DNA of 64,000 bases, taken from assembly GCF_040581485.1 (NCBI RefSeq), contig NC_090130.1, positions 16,557,656 through 16,621,655 of the forward strand, given 5' to 3'. This DNA comes from Linepithema humile. Lineage: Eukaryota; Arthropoda; Insecta; Hymenoptera; Formicidae. Shown here one piece after another: positions 21,831 to 31,980 of the stretch (position 1 is the first letter of the stretch; each line of letters starts with the position of its first letter). The position numbers and the translations under genes were made by a program. The notes beneath the pieces were generated by a model. It worked only from the letters and a program-made list of their open reading frames with translations, had not been told where the DNA came from and did not search any database.

Positions 21831-24800
21831 ATGCCACGCAAAGCAAAAAAAAGTGTGGACGAAATTTTCGAGTCATTGAAAGATTTAAATTTTTTTGATG
21901 ATAAAGGTGAAGTTTTGAAATTGACAAATTCGATTTGGCAAATCGCAGAGAGGACCTTAAATAGAGAGCTTTCGATGAAATATATATATTTATATTTATC
22001 ACAAGATCGAAATGGAATTCTGCAACGATTTCGTGCGAAATATAATATCATTAAAAATGTGTTTTCGGAATCGACCAGTACAATTAATACGAGTGCCCAA
22101 TCGAGTAATAATTCAAACACTTCAAATTGGTCGATGTCTTTACCGTGTGCTCTTCAACCGTGGCGCACTATTATATTCCTGGATAAACAAACATGGCATA
22201 AAATATCAGAATGCGGAATAGATAATACTGACAAATGTACTATGTTACAATCTGGATGGACAGATATTATCTATAATGAGATATGGAAACAATTAAAAAT
22301 ACCATGTTGTTATGCGTTTAAATCCGCAAGAATTAATCGTAATCCAGGCGAAATATTCTTAAAAATAAAAGGGAAATACCCGGAATGCGGTGCATTCTTT
22401 AATGCATACAGTATGCATGAGCCAAAAGACGAAGACACAGATATAAAAATTCACATTTCTACTTATGACACAACAGATATTGTACATAAAAAAAAGCGAC
22501 AATTACGAAAGCCCGAAAGAAATCGCGTGGTTAAAGATTTACGTGCAACGTCTGCGTACGGCTGGCGAAGAGAAAAAGCAAATGAACTAATGACTTTTGG
22601 CGATGTAGAGCCAGCACACTTATATAATGAGACTGTATTACGCAAAGCGAAACAAATAGATAACGACAAAAAATTAGATCTTGATAAAATATCTGATCCT
22701 GTTGCATCAATTCTAACATTAAAATATAAACCTGAATTTTCAGGAATTATACGAGAAATAGGTTTGGATAAATTTTTTGTCATTTATTTTAGTCCCGAAC
22801 AGTTACTCTTATATCAACAATTTCATCGACAAACACAAAAAGCAGGCATATTAAGCATAGACGCAACAGGATCTGTAGTAAAAAAAATTAAGAAACCTGA
22901 TGGATCTACAAATTTCTTGTTCTTGTACCAAGCAGTTGTTCCTTTCAAGTCAAAAATTCTACCTGTTTTGCAAATGATATCCGAAAAACACGATACAAAT
23001 ATGTTGACATATTGGTTACACGAATGGTTGCGATCTGGTGCAATTTGTCCAAAAGAGGTCGTTACAGATTATTCATTTGCACTTTTAAATGCTGTAGCTC
23101 TAGCATTTAACAATTGCAATCTCAGTACATATGTTGAGAATTGCTTGACAATACTGCAAAATAATGATCGCAATATTCCAAAATGTATTATCAGAATTGA
23201 CATCGCACATTTAATAAAATTAGTCTGCCGTTGGAAATGTTTCAATGACAAACACGCACGTATAAAAGACTTTTATGTTAGATGTGTTGGAATCTTAAGT
23301 AAAACCAAAACTTTTGATAATTTTAATCGAATCTGCCTTGATATCTTGACAGTTGCCTTCTCAGAAACAGAAGATATTTCAGAAACAGAACATATGAATG
23401 ATAATACAATTACATGTTTCAAGGCTCAACAGCGATTATTACAAATTATCAAAACCAATGATTTTCCATATTATGAAGAAGGTACAAATGAATGCTTGGA
23501 AGAGATTCCTAATTACGAATCTGGTAATCGCATAAATAATTTACTCCGTGATTTAGAAAGAAATAGTAAAAAAATGATAAATTCCGGAAATAGGCTGAAT
23601 CCATATTATTGTCACAGTTTCGGTATGAACTTACTTAGAATTTTGAAAGAGTTTCCATTATGGACGACTGTAATGGCATCTGATAAAACGAGCGTTGCGT
23701 CTTCAGCTAGAAGCGAGCAATATTTTAACGAACTAAAAAATATAATTTTTAAAGGTATGAAGAATATACGCGCAGATAAATTTCTAATATCACATATAAG
23801 ATCACTCGCGGGTACCATGAAAATCTTAAACGCTGATACAATAACGTCCAATAAAACCCATGAATTTTCCAATGATATGATAAACTGCAATGAAGTAAGT
23901 TCGAATGAAAGTGAAGTTTATATGTCTCAACATAATGATGAATGTTATAATGAAGATGATAGTATGGATACATCGATAGCACATTATTCGCCAAATAAAG
24001 AGCATTCGACATATTCACTCACACCTTTTTTAAATGAGGTTGAAACCTGGAAAAGCCCAAAAAATAAAGTTTTAAAACGAGGTAAATATTTGAGAGTATG
24101 CCCTGATATAGACAGTATCCATAATAAACCTCGGTTAACATCAAAAATCCCCTTATTGCAGAATGGCAATATCTTACGCCCACAAAATATTTCGGGCCAA
24201 CATATCATGATAAAAAATACATGTGCGTTTGATAGCATTGTGCAATCTTTATTAATAGGTTATCGCGACTGGATCACATATCATGAATATATTAATAACA
24301 CCACTGATTATATAACAGATTTTATTAAAATGATATCTACATTTGGCACATTACAAAAAGTATACAAGGAAAGAGCTATAATATTAAATAAAATTTTTCG
24401 ACCAACAGGTGGAACGATGGATTGTGCGTGTAACGTAAGTCAGTTAATAGACAAATATTTAATGGAAAATTCATTCTCGTATAATGTGTCTCAAGAATGC
24501 TCAACATGTAAATGGATGGATCACAAAAGTATCAAGGTATTAGAAATGAACCCTAAACCGATATATGAAAATAGTATGCGCGGTTTGCAAATAGCGATTA
24601 ATCAAAGAATCGAAGACATAAATAAAAAATGTAAAAGATGTGGCAATGAAAATTTAATTACAAATTTTACAACAGGGCCGCATCTCTTTGTAGACCTTGA
24701 ATGTCTGCAATGGACTGATCTTGCTTGCAGACTTGGATATATCGATTGGTCCGGTACGCTTACTCTGTCTGAGATACTATTAGACATACAGTTCTGCAAA

Positions 24801-25010
24801 TGCACATATAAATTAGTAGCAGCAATCGAATATATTGGTGGCACTAATAAAAATGACATTGGGCATTACATAGCTCACTGCCGTCGAGTAACGGGAAATT
24901 GGGAGACATATGACGATTTAAATAAAAATAAAACTTCATTAACAGCATCATCCCGAATGCTTCTGCAAAAAAAAAATATCTCTATTACTTTTCATAAAAC
25001 ATTGAAATAA
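21831..25010 (+). CDS. DDE transposase with USP-like protease domain (right copy)
   Basis: A 1,059-codon intact gene. The N-terminal ~330 residues include a basic start, a Ser/Asn linker (80-100) and a possible Cys/His DNA-binding fold (about 175-250, YPECGAF...HIS...VHKKKRQ). The transposase core is D344, D413 and E629; the E motif (SEQYFNELK) resembles that of MULE and hAT families. An acidic linker at 680-730 leads to a ~250-residue domain with Cys798, paired CxxC (890/893, 934/937), His1012 and Asp1028/1029. That spacing is short for a USP but near minimal USP/USPL1 folds. The predicted role is cut-and-paste transposition plus cleavage of ubiquitin or a ubiquitin-like modifier; the protease role is inference. 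It ends KKNISITFHKTLK. Confidence 0.82.
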   Translation: MPRKAKKSVDEIFESLKDLNFFDDKGEVLKLTNSIWQIAERTLNRELSMKYIYLYLSQDRNGILQRFRAKYNIIKNVFSESTSTINTSAQSSNNSNTSNWSMSLPCALQPWRTIIFLDKQTWHKISECGIDNTDKCTMLQSGWTDIIYNEIWKQLKIPCCYAFKSARINRNPGEIFLKIKGKYPECGAFFNAYSMHEPKDEDTDIKIHISTYDTTDIVHKKKRQLRKPERNRVVKDLRATSAYGWRREKANELMTFGDVEPAHLYNETVLRKAKQIDNDKKLDLDKISDPVASILTLKYKPEFSGIIREIGLDKFFVIYFSPEQLLLYQQFHRQTQKAGILSIDATGSVVKKIKKPDGSTNFLFLYQAVVPFKSKILPVLQMISEKHDTNMLTYWLHEWLRSGAICPKEVVTDYSFALLNAVALAFNNCNLSTYVENCLTILQNNDRNIPKCIIRIDIAHLIKLVCRWKCFNDKHARIKDFYVRCVGILSKTKTFDNFNRICLDILTVAFSETEDISETEHMNDNTITCFKAQQRLLQIIKTNDFPYYEEGTNECLEEIPNYESGNRINNLLRDLERNSKKMINSGNRLNPYYCHSFGMNLLRILKEFPLWTTVMASDKTSVASSARSEQYFNELKNIIFKGMKNIRADKFLISHIRSLAGTMKILNADTITSNKTHEFSNDMINCNEVSSNESEVYMSQHNDECYNEDDSMDTSIAHYSPNKEHSTYSLTPFLNEVETWKSPKNKVLKRGKYLRVCPDIDSIHNKPRLTSKIPLLQNGNILRPQNISGQHIMIKNTCAFDSIVQSLLIGYRDWITYHEYINNTTDYITDFIKMISTFGTLQKVYKERAIILNKIFRPTGGTMDCACNVSQLIDKYLMENSFSYNVSQECSTCKWMDHKSIKVLEMNPKPIYENSMRGLQIAINQRIEDINKKCKRCGNENLITNFTTGPHLFVDLECLQWTDLACRLGYIDWSGTLTLSEILLDIQFCKCTYKLVAAIEYIGGTNKNDIGHYIAHCRRVTGNWETYDDLNKNKTSLTASSRMLLQKKNISITFHKTLK

Positions 25011-25508
25011 TTTATTTTATCTTCGTGTTAACAGTAATTTTACTTTCGTTTGCGTTTATTTCATTACTCTAATATTTTCTTATAAATATTCATTATTAGT
25101 TTAGAAAAACATATTAAAAGTTTTTAAAAATTCTTTTTAATTCCATAAAAAATGAAAAAAAAATTTAATATTTTATACATAAAATGTTAACATTAAAAAA
25201 TATTATAAGTCCAAAAATTTATTTAACAGGTTTCGTTAATCTAGACATAAAACATTTTTCATTAATTTCTAAGTATTTTCATCCTAAGTGTATCAATAAT
25301 TAAAATTATTCCACTATTATATTCATCTTTATTTATAGTATAACACAGTAACGTAATACAATATTTAAAGTAAACGATCAATATTCAAAATATTATTTTA
25401 AGTTAATTTTAAGTTGATTTCACACAAAGAAATTGATTACGTGTTATAAAAAATTTGAAACGCAGTTAACTTTAAGCGTGAAGGCACTAATAACCGCTTG
25501 TTTATGTT
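25011..25508. other. AT-rich subarm sequence, right
   Basis: Mirror of 17594-18099 between the gene's stop and the right tandem array. Probable 3' UTR and element body. Confidence 0.5.
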
Positions 25509-26490
25509 AAAACTGAAAAACGCTGTATCTCCGAACCCTTTGAGGTACAAATGAAAACAAAAAAGGTACAAACGGATACAAACGATTCTCTTTTAAATGC
25601 CGTTGGCCGTTTCTCGATATCTTGTAAAATGGCTAAGTTCCCTATAAAAGGGTTAGGCTGAAACTGAAGAACGCTGTATCTTCGAACCCTTTGAGATACA
25701 AACGAAAACAAAAGTGGTACAAACGAATACAAACGATTCTCTTTCGAATGCCGTTGGTCGTTTCTCGATATCTTGTAAAATGGCTAAGTTCCCTATAAAA
25801 GAGTTAGGCTGAAACTGAAGAACGCTGTATCTTCGAACCCTTTGAGGTACAAACAAAAACAAAAGTGGTACAAACGAATACAAACGATTCTCTTTCGAAT
25901 GTCGTTGGTCGTTTCTCGATATCTTGTAAAATGGCTAAGTTCCCTATAAAAGGGTTAGGCTGAAACTGAAGAACGCTGTATCTTCGAACCCTTTGAGGTA
26001 CAAACGAAAACAAAAGTGGTACAAACGAATACAAACGATTCTCTTTCGAATGCCGTTGGTCGTTTCTCGATATCTTGTAAAATGGCTAAGTTCCCTATAG
26101 AAGGGTTAGGCTGAAACTGAAAAACGCTGTATCTTCGAACCCTTTGAGGTACAAACAAAAACAAAAGAGGTACAAACGGGTACAAACGATTCTCTTTCGA
26201 ATGCCGTTGGCCGTTTCTCGATATCTTGTAAAATGGCTAAGTTCCCTATAGAAGGGTTAGGCTGAAACTGAAAAACGCTGTATCTTCGAACCCTTTGAGG
26301 TACAAACAAAATCAAAAGAGGTACAAACGGGTACAAACGATTCTCTTTCGAATGGCATAAACGAAATTTAAAAATCTTGTAATCGGGCGCTGGCCATTTT
26401 TTCACCCCCTTGTATTTTTTTACCCTTTGAGGTACAAACGAAATAAGAAGCGGTACAAACAAGTACAAACGAAGTACAAACGAACTAGAT
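25509..26490. repeat. right 151-bp tandem array (about 6 units)
   Basis: Reverse complement of the left array, one unit shorter. Units carry scattered substitutions (for example GAGATACAAACG for GAGGTACAAACG near 25692), so the two arrays are not perfect mirror images. Confidence 0.92.
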
Positions 26491-26539
26491 TAGTGATTTT
26501 TTTTTTAAATAAAGTTGGGCGCCAAGTTCACATCGGTGA

Positions 26540-27315
26540 CGAACTCCTCCCTCCAGACTTTCATTTGTTACCCACTCGCCCCAATTCACCTATAAGATAT
26601 TCCACTTCACCTCCCCCTTTCCCCGCTTTCTCTAGAATATCAGTACCATGTAAATTTCTTTAGTCCTCACGAAGAGTAACACACACATACACACATAACA
26701 CTCATACTTGTAGTAGTAACTTTACTTATCAATTTGTTAATATTAATTATAAGTTACATATCCAGAATTTGTATAAGTTTCGATTTTTATAAGTTTAAAA
26801 AATTAATTAATATGATAAACCTGATTAAATTACCAGATTAGTATTTATAGTCTCATTACCTCATGTATCCATTAACTTTGAAATTATGTTCTTTTCGATT
26901 AAATGTAATTTAAATCTTATATTGAAACTTTCATTTTAATTACTACCGACACCTCGTTTTTATCCTTCCTTTAAGGGTTTGCACTGGTTCTATCCCTGGT
27001 AATTGAGATCTCTATCTCAGACCAAAAAGGGAACCATCCGAACGGCGATACTGAATAACGGAGTAAGAGCGACCTTCAGTCGTTGACCCGTTTTCAGATC
27101 CAAATAAACAAACCGTTCGGGCCACTGGGTCAGACCCTTGAAAGCTGACCGGCGATACGCAACTATTACTATCCTCCTGACCTCTCCAACTCAGGACGTA
27201 ACACCTGTTTTAAATATGTTTCCTCAGTTATAATTCTTCTTTCCGTCTCCTCCTGATCTCTACTCCTAATATTCCTTTTTCCCCTTCCTCATCTTTTCCA
27301 TTTCGCTCTTCGACA
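26540..27315. other. no gene recognised
   Basis: Mixed sequence. A GC-richer patch at 26990-27200 (ATCCGAACGGCGATACTG and similar) resembles neither an exon nor a repeat known to me. Confidence 0.4.
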
Positions 27316-27562
27316 ATCAAGAGACACGGTAGTGTCTCGCGCCAAGTTCACGCGCAGCGCAAGACCGACCGTGTATCTTTACGCGAGCCCGAAAGTTGAG
27401 ACGAGCCGAGATTATCGGATCTCAATAACGGCTGGGCCGATTGAGTTGTTGTTAGGCTCAATCGATAGCGCATACCCAAATTACATAAGAAAAGTATGCT
27501 TGTTTTTACTGTAGGTGCTGTAGAAAAAAAGTTATAATAGTCCAAAGTCGAAATGTCTAAAA
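27316..27562 (+). repeat. structured interspersed repeat, copy 3 of 4
   Basis: Same family as 4012-4254, with both 5' stems intact (GAGACAC/GTGTCTC and ACACGGT/ACCGTGT). Confidence 0.72.
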
Positions 27563-27677
27563 TAGTACGATAAAAATGTCCAGCTAAAATGTCCATGTTC
27601 CGATTTCTGACGTTAGGTGCGCTGATGGCGCTGAGAAGCCGCGCGGCGCGCGCTTACGTTGGCATTTGCATTTATTT

Positions 27678-27944
27678 ATCAAGAGACACGGTAGTGTCTC
27701 GCGCCAAGTTCACGCGCAGCGCAAGACCGACCGTGTATCTTTACGCGAGCACATGAGCTGATAGGAGTCGAGATTTTCATATCTCAATAATGCGTGGACC
27801 GATCGAATTTATAATAGGCTCAATCGATAGAGCACATGCGATTTACATAATAAAAGTATCTTTACTTTTTTTGTACATGCTTTCTAAAAAACTATATTAA
27901 TTGCCAAAGTTTGCCAAAGTTTGCCAAAGTCGAAATATGCCGAA
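27678..27944 (+). repeat. structured interspersed repeat, copy 4 of 4
   Basis: It lies 115 bases after copy 3 in the same orientation. The 5' ~80 bases match copy 3 almost exactly and the middle is diverged. A small tandem triplication (TGCCAAAGTT) sits near its 3' end at about 27901-27930. Confidence 0.7.
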
Positions 27945-28342
27945 ATCTATGTAAGTCTTGGTCGTCGTCGTCTGTTCGTCATCCTTCTCTAATATATAAG
28001 TTTTTCCTTTGTCAACTAGAAGCATCAAAATGCGACATGGTTGTCCTTTTCTACATCCCGTGAAATGTCAATTCCCGCATAAGAGCGTCTTTTTTCTTTC
28101 CTTTCTTTTTCTAAAAGATGTCTGTCCTTTTTCAACATGGCGGCGCTCAGACCTGTCAGCTCGCAGCTTTGATGACACTAATCACATTGATATAATTAAT
28201 ATCGGTCGTAAAATGTATATGTAACGTGTTGTGGAGACGAATAGAGATAGTGTATATCAAAATAATAGTATTCTTTATAAAAAAAATTTTTCTCGTCTTG
28301 AAGTGCAGAAGTGTAGCAACACACATGCTGACAACACTCTTA
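27945..28342. other. no gene recognised
   Basis: Mixed sequence with GTCGTCGTCGT near 27961. No convincing coding signal. Confidence 0.4.
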
Positions 28343-30224
28343 AAGGGAACGTTCACAAGTGTCCCCTCCCGATTTGATTCTCCTTGAAATATGTTGTAAA
28401 ACATACAATTTGAGAAGACACGTATTTTTTTATAGCGGCCCTAACTCAAATTTAAAGGGTGAAACACCCTTTTGAAAAAAACGAGTTTTTTCTTTGTGTG
28501 TAACTATCGCCAAAACCGTAGGAGATATAAAAAAATGTTTCAAGTAGAAGTTGTATGGCTTGTAATGGGCTTTATAACTGTGTAGTTGGATTTTCAAAAA
28601 TGTAATTTTTTTTAATTTACTCTTACCCCTTGGTATTATTTTTTCGAATTTCAAAATTTTTGTAATGACAAAAGTTGAGCATTTTTTACGCTAAATTCAA
28701 CCATATATGATTTTATTATGTTCCGAAATCGCATCTTTCAAAAATAAGTCATCAGTATCATATTATATGCGTCGCGCTGCATGACGCATTGTTTATACCG
28801 CACTTGTGTTGCGCAATAGTCGTTAAATAAATATAAAAATGACATGTTATCATATATTTAAGGAAGAAAAGTTAACTAAAATTGTTGCTAAAGCATCCCT
28901 TCCACATTACACTCTTATAGATAATCGCTGCATTTCGTATGCAGCGCGTTGTCATATACAAGTTAGCTATCAGCGCATATTACACTTTGAAGTTTTGCTT
29001 GCAGTGACCACGGGAAAATAATTTATGAAACGAAAACAGTGAATGAATCAATCTATTCAACATATATCCACCCTGACTCTACTCTCTTGGCCCGACTTGA
29101 CTGACAATGAATAAAATTCTGTACATACTCTTTTTCAATAATTTTAATATACTGCGATATATTCTACATACTATTACATTCTATTAAATTATTACGATTT
29201 TTTTAAACTATGGTATATAAAATCTTGAAATATAAAATGTATATTATAAGTATAATTATAATATATTGATACAATAAATAAGCTTTTATATATATATAAG
29301 CTTATTTATATATATTATAATTATACTTATAATATACATTTTATATACCATAGTTTAAAAAAATCGTAGTAATTTAGTGGAATGTAATAGCATGTAGAAT
29401 CACAGTATATTAAAATTATTGAAAAAGAGTAAACTGTACAGAATTTTATATTTTATTTCATTCTCAGTCAAGTCGGGCCAAGAAGGTAGAGTCAGGGTAG
29501 ATATATGTTGAATAGATTGATTCATTCACTGTTTTCGTTTCATAAATTATTTTCCCGTGGTCACTGCAAGCAAAACTTCAAAGTGTAATATGCGCTGATA
29601 GCTAACTTGCATATAACAACGCGCTGCGCACGAAATGCAGCGATTATCTATAAGAGTGTAATGTGAAAGAGATGCTTTAGCAACAATTTTAGTTAACTTT
29701 TCTTTCTCAAATATATAATAACATGTCATTTTTATATTTGTTTTGCGACTATGCACAACACAAGTGCGGTATAAACGGTCATGCAGCGCGACGCATATAA
29801 TGTGATACTGATGACTCATTTTTGAAAGATGTGATTTCGAAACATAATAAAATCATATATGGTTGAATTCAGCGTAAAAAATGCTACAACTTTTGTCATT
29901 ACAAAAATTTTGAAATTGGAAAAAATAATAACAAGGGGTGGGAGTAAATTAAAAAAAATTTCATTTTTTGAAAATTTAACTACACAGTTATAAAGTCCAT
30001 TACAAGCCATACAACTTCTATTTGAAATATTTTTTTATCTCCTACGGTTTTGGCGATAGTTACACACAAAGAAAAAAATCGTTTTTTTTTCAAAGGAGTG
30101 TTTGATCCCTTAAATTTGAGTTAGGGCCGCTATAAAAAAATACGTGTCTCCTCAAATTGTATGTTTTACAACATATTTCAAGGAAAATCAAATCGGGGGA
30201 GGGGACACTTGTGAACGTTCCCTT
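28343..30224. mobile_element. 1.9 kb palindromic fold-back element
   Basis: It opens AAGGGAACGTTCACAAGTGT and closes with the complement at 30224. Arms of ~930 bp meet at an AT-rich centre near 29290 (AAGCTTTTATATATATATAA). Short frames in both arms are mirror images without recognisable motifs. No clear target duplication was seen. It looks non-autonomous. Confidence 0.85.
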
Positions 30225-30770
30225 GTTAGTATTCTGTAGTTAGTGGACAGAAAGTGTACTTTGTGCACATTGGTGGAATCGGCAGGTATGTAATGTTTAT
30301 AGAGAAGAAATGTCTAACACTTGGATTGAAGCTGACGATACGCTAATTAAAAAAAGACAATGGCCTAGAGGTGCTAAAGATGTTTTTGTCATTCTTACAG
30401 AAATTTGATCAAAAGTAATCTGTTTTTATATATGAAAAAACGCAATAACTTAGAAATACAAATGGTTTTTTATACCCTTTTTATGATCACTAATAATTTT
30501 CTTATAAAACATGTTGTAAAATATAAAAAAAAATTATTAGGTTTGTATAAATTAAGATTTCTATAATCAAAAAGAGGATTGTCGTATTGAAAATATGACG
30601 GGAGTGATGGTGGGATATTATTACCATTATTTTTACTAAAAAAAAAGAATCATATTTATTAAAATTATTTTTACTAAAAAAAAGAAATGATATCTCACAA
30701 AAAAACCTTTTTTTTTAAAAAAGGTAAAAAAAGGGCGCCAAGTACACGCCTTGTTATATTAAAAAAAAGT
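30225..30770 (+). repeat. second copy of short-ORF repeat family
   Basis: Bases 30310-30408 encode a 32-residue peptide (MSNTWIEADDTLIKKRQWPR, then GAKDVFVILTEI and a stop), alike to that at 6492. GAGGATTGTCGTAT and GCGCCAAGTACACGC blocks follow, as at 6.6-6.8 kb. The peptide may be the first exon of a lost transposon gene, with its donor destroyed. Confidence 0.45.
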
Positions 30771-31980
30771 TTTCCTCATAAAAAAACCTTTCCAAAAAAT
30801 TGTTTTTTTTTTAAAAGTTTTCCTCATAAAAAACCTTTTCAAAGAACTGTACTTTCAAAAATATATTATATTAAAAAAAGTTTTTCTCACAAAAAACCTT
30901 TCCAAAAAAAGTTGTATATATCATAAAAAACTTTTCAAAAAGATTGTATTTCCAAAAATATATTATAAAAAAATCTTTTTAAAAAAATTATATATATTTA
31001 TTATAAAAAACCTTTCCAAAAAAATTGTACTTTTAAAAAAAGTTGTATATATTAAATAAAAATTTGCTACATATTCTGTCTATAAAAGAGGTGATATCAG
31101 AAAATGACGCCAAGTTTAAATAAAGAACCTTTCAAAAAAAGTTGCATGTATATCTAATTATTTATTTAAAAATGATATTTATGTTTATATCTAGTTAATT
31201 CTTTTTAAGTATACTTTTTAAAATAATTGCATTTGTATCTAGTTATTTTTTTTATATCTGTATCTAGTTAAATAAAAAAATTTTTCAAATTTAATCAAAA
31301 TAAAAAAATATTACAAAATTTCGCAAAAAACTTGGCGCTGCTATAAAATAGCCTTAAAATATTATTATACATCTTAAAATATTATAGAGCAATGAAGGCT
31401 ATTTTATAGCAGCGCCAAGTTTTTTGCGAAATTTTGTAATATTTTTTTATTTTGATTAAATTTGAAAAATTTTTTTATTTAACTAGATACAGATATAAAA
31501 AAAATAACTAGATACAAATGCAATTATTTTAAAAAGTATACTTAAAAAGAATTAACTAGATATAAACATAAATATCATTTTTAAATAAATAATTAGATAT
31601 ACATGCAACTTTTTTTGAAAGGTTCTTTATTTAAACTTGGCGTCATTTTCTGATATCACCTCTTTTATAGACAGAATATGTAGCAAATTTTTATTTAATA
31701 TATACAACTTTTTTTAAAAGTACAATTTTTTTGGAAAGGTTTTTTATAATAAATATATATAATTTTTTTAAAAAGATTTTTTTATAATATATTTTTGGAA
31801 ATACAATTTTTTTGAAAAGTTTTTTATGATATATACAACTTTTTTTGGAAAGGTTTTTTGTGAGAAAAACTTTTTTTTAATATAATATATTTTTGAAAGT
31901 ACAGTTCTTTGAAAAGGTTTTTTATGAGGAAAACTTTTTAAAAAAAATCAATTTTTTGGAAAGGTTTTTTTATGAGGAAT
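30771..31980. mobile_element. 1.2 kb palindrome with CTTGGCGC motif
   Basis: The arms pair from about 30771/31980 inward to a ~40-bp centre at 31355-31395, flanked by AAAACTTGGCGCTGCTATAA and its complement. The arms are built of diverged AAACCTTTCCAAAAAAATTG repeats. Non-coding. Confidence 0.8.

Larger units (their letters stand above)
16407..26539. mobile_element. ~10.1 kb palindromic DNA transposon, gene in each arm
   Basis: Long terminal inverted repeats run 16407-21350 (left, 4,944 bp) and 21748-26539 (right, 4,792 bp), around a 397-bp unique spacer. The outer end is CACCGATGTGAACTTGGCGC. From outside in, each arm has an A/T-run, a 151-bp tandem array, ~500 bp of AT-rich sequence, then a complete ~1,055-codon gene whose start codon faces the spacer. 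The 152-bp length difference equals one 151-bp unit plus one homopolymer base in the gene. Fold-back elements with tandemly repeated arms and a ~120 kDa protein (Drosophila FB-NOF) are the nearest known analogue, which suggests the MULE group. No clean target duplication is seen (ACAACT left, ACGAACT right). Confidence 0.88.

Noticed and set aside
16390..26550. A 9-bp target duplication for the palindromic transposon
   Set aside because: CTGACAACT at left and ACGAACTCC at right do not match; only an imperfect ACAACT/ACGAACT similarity remains.
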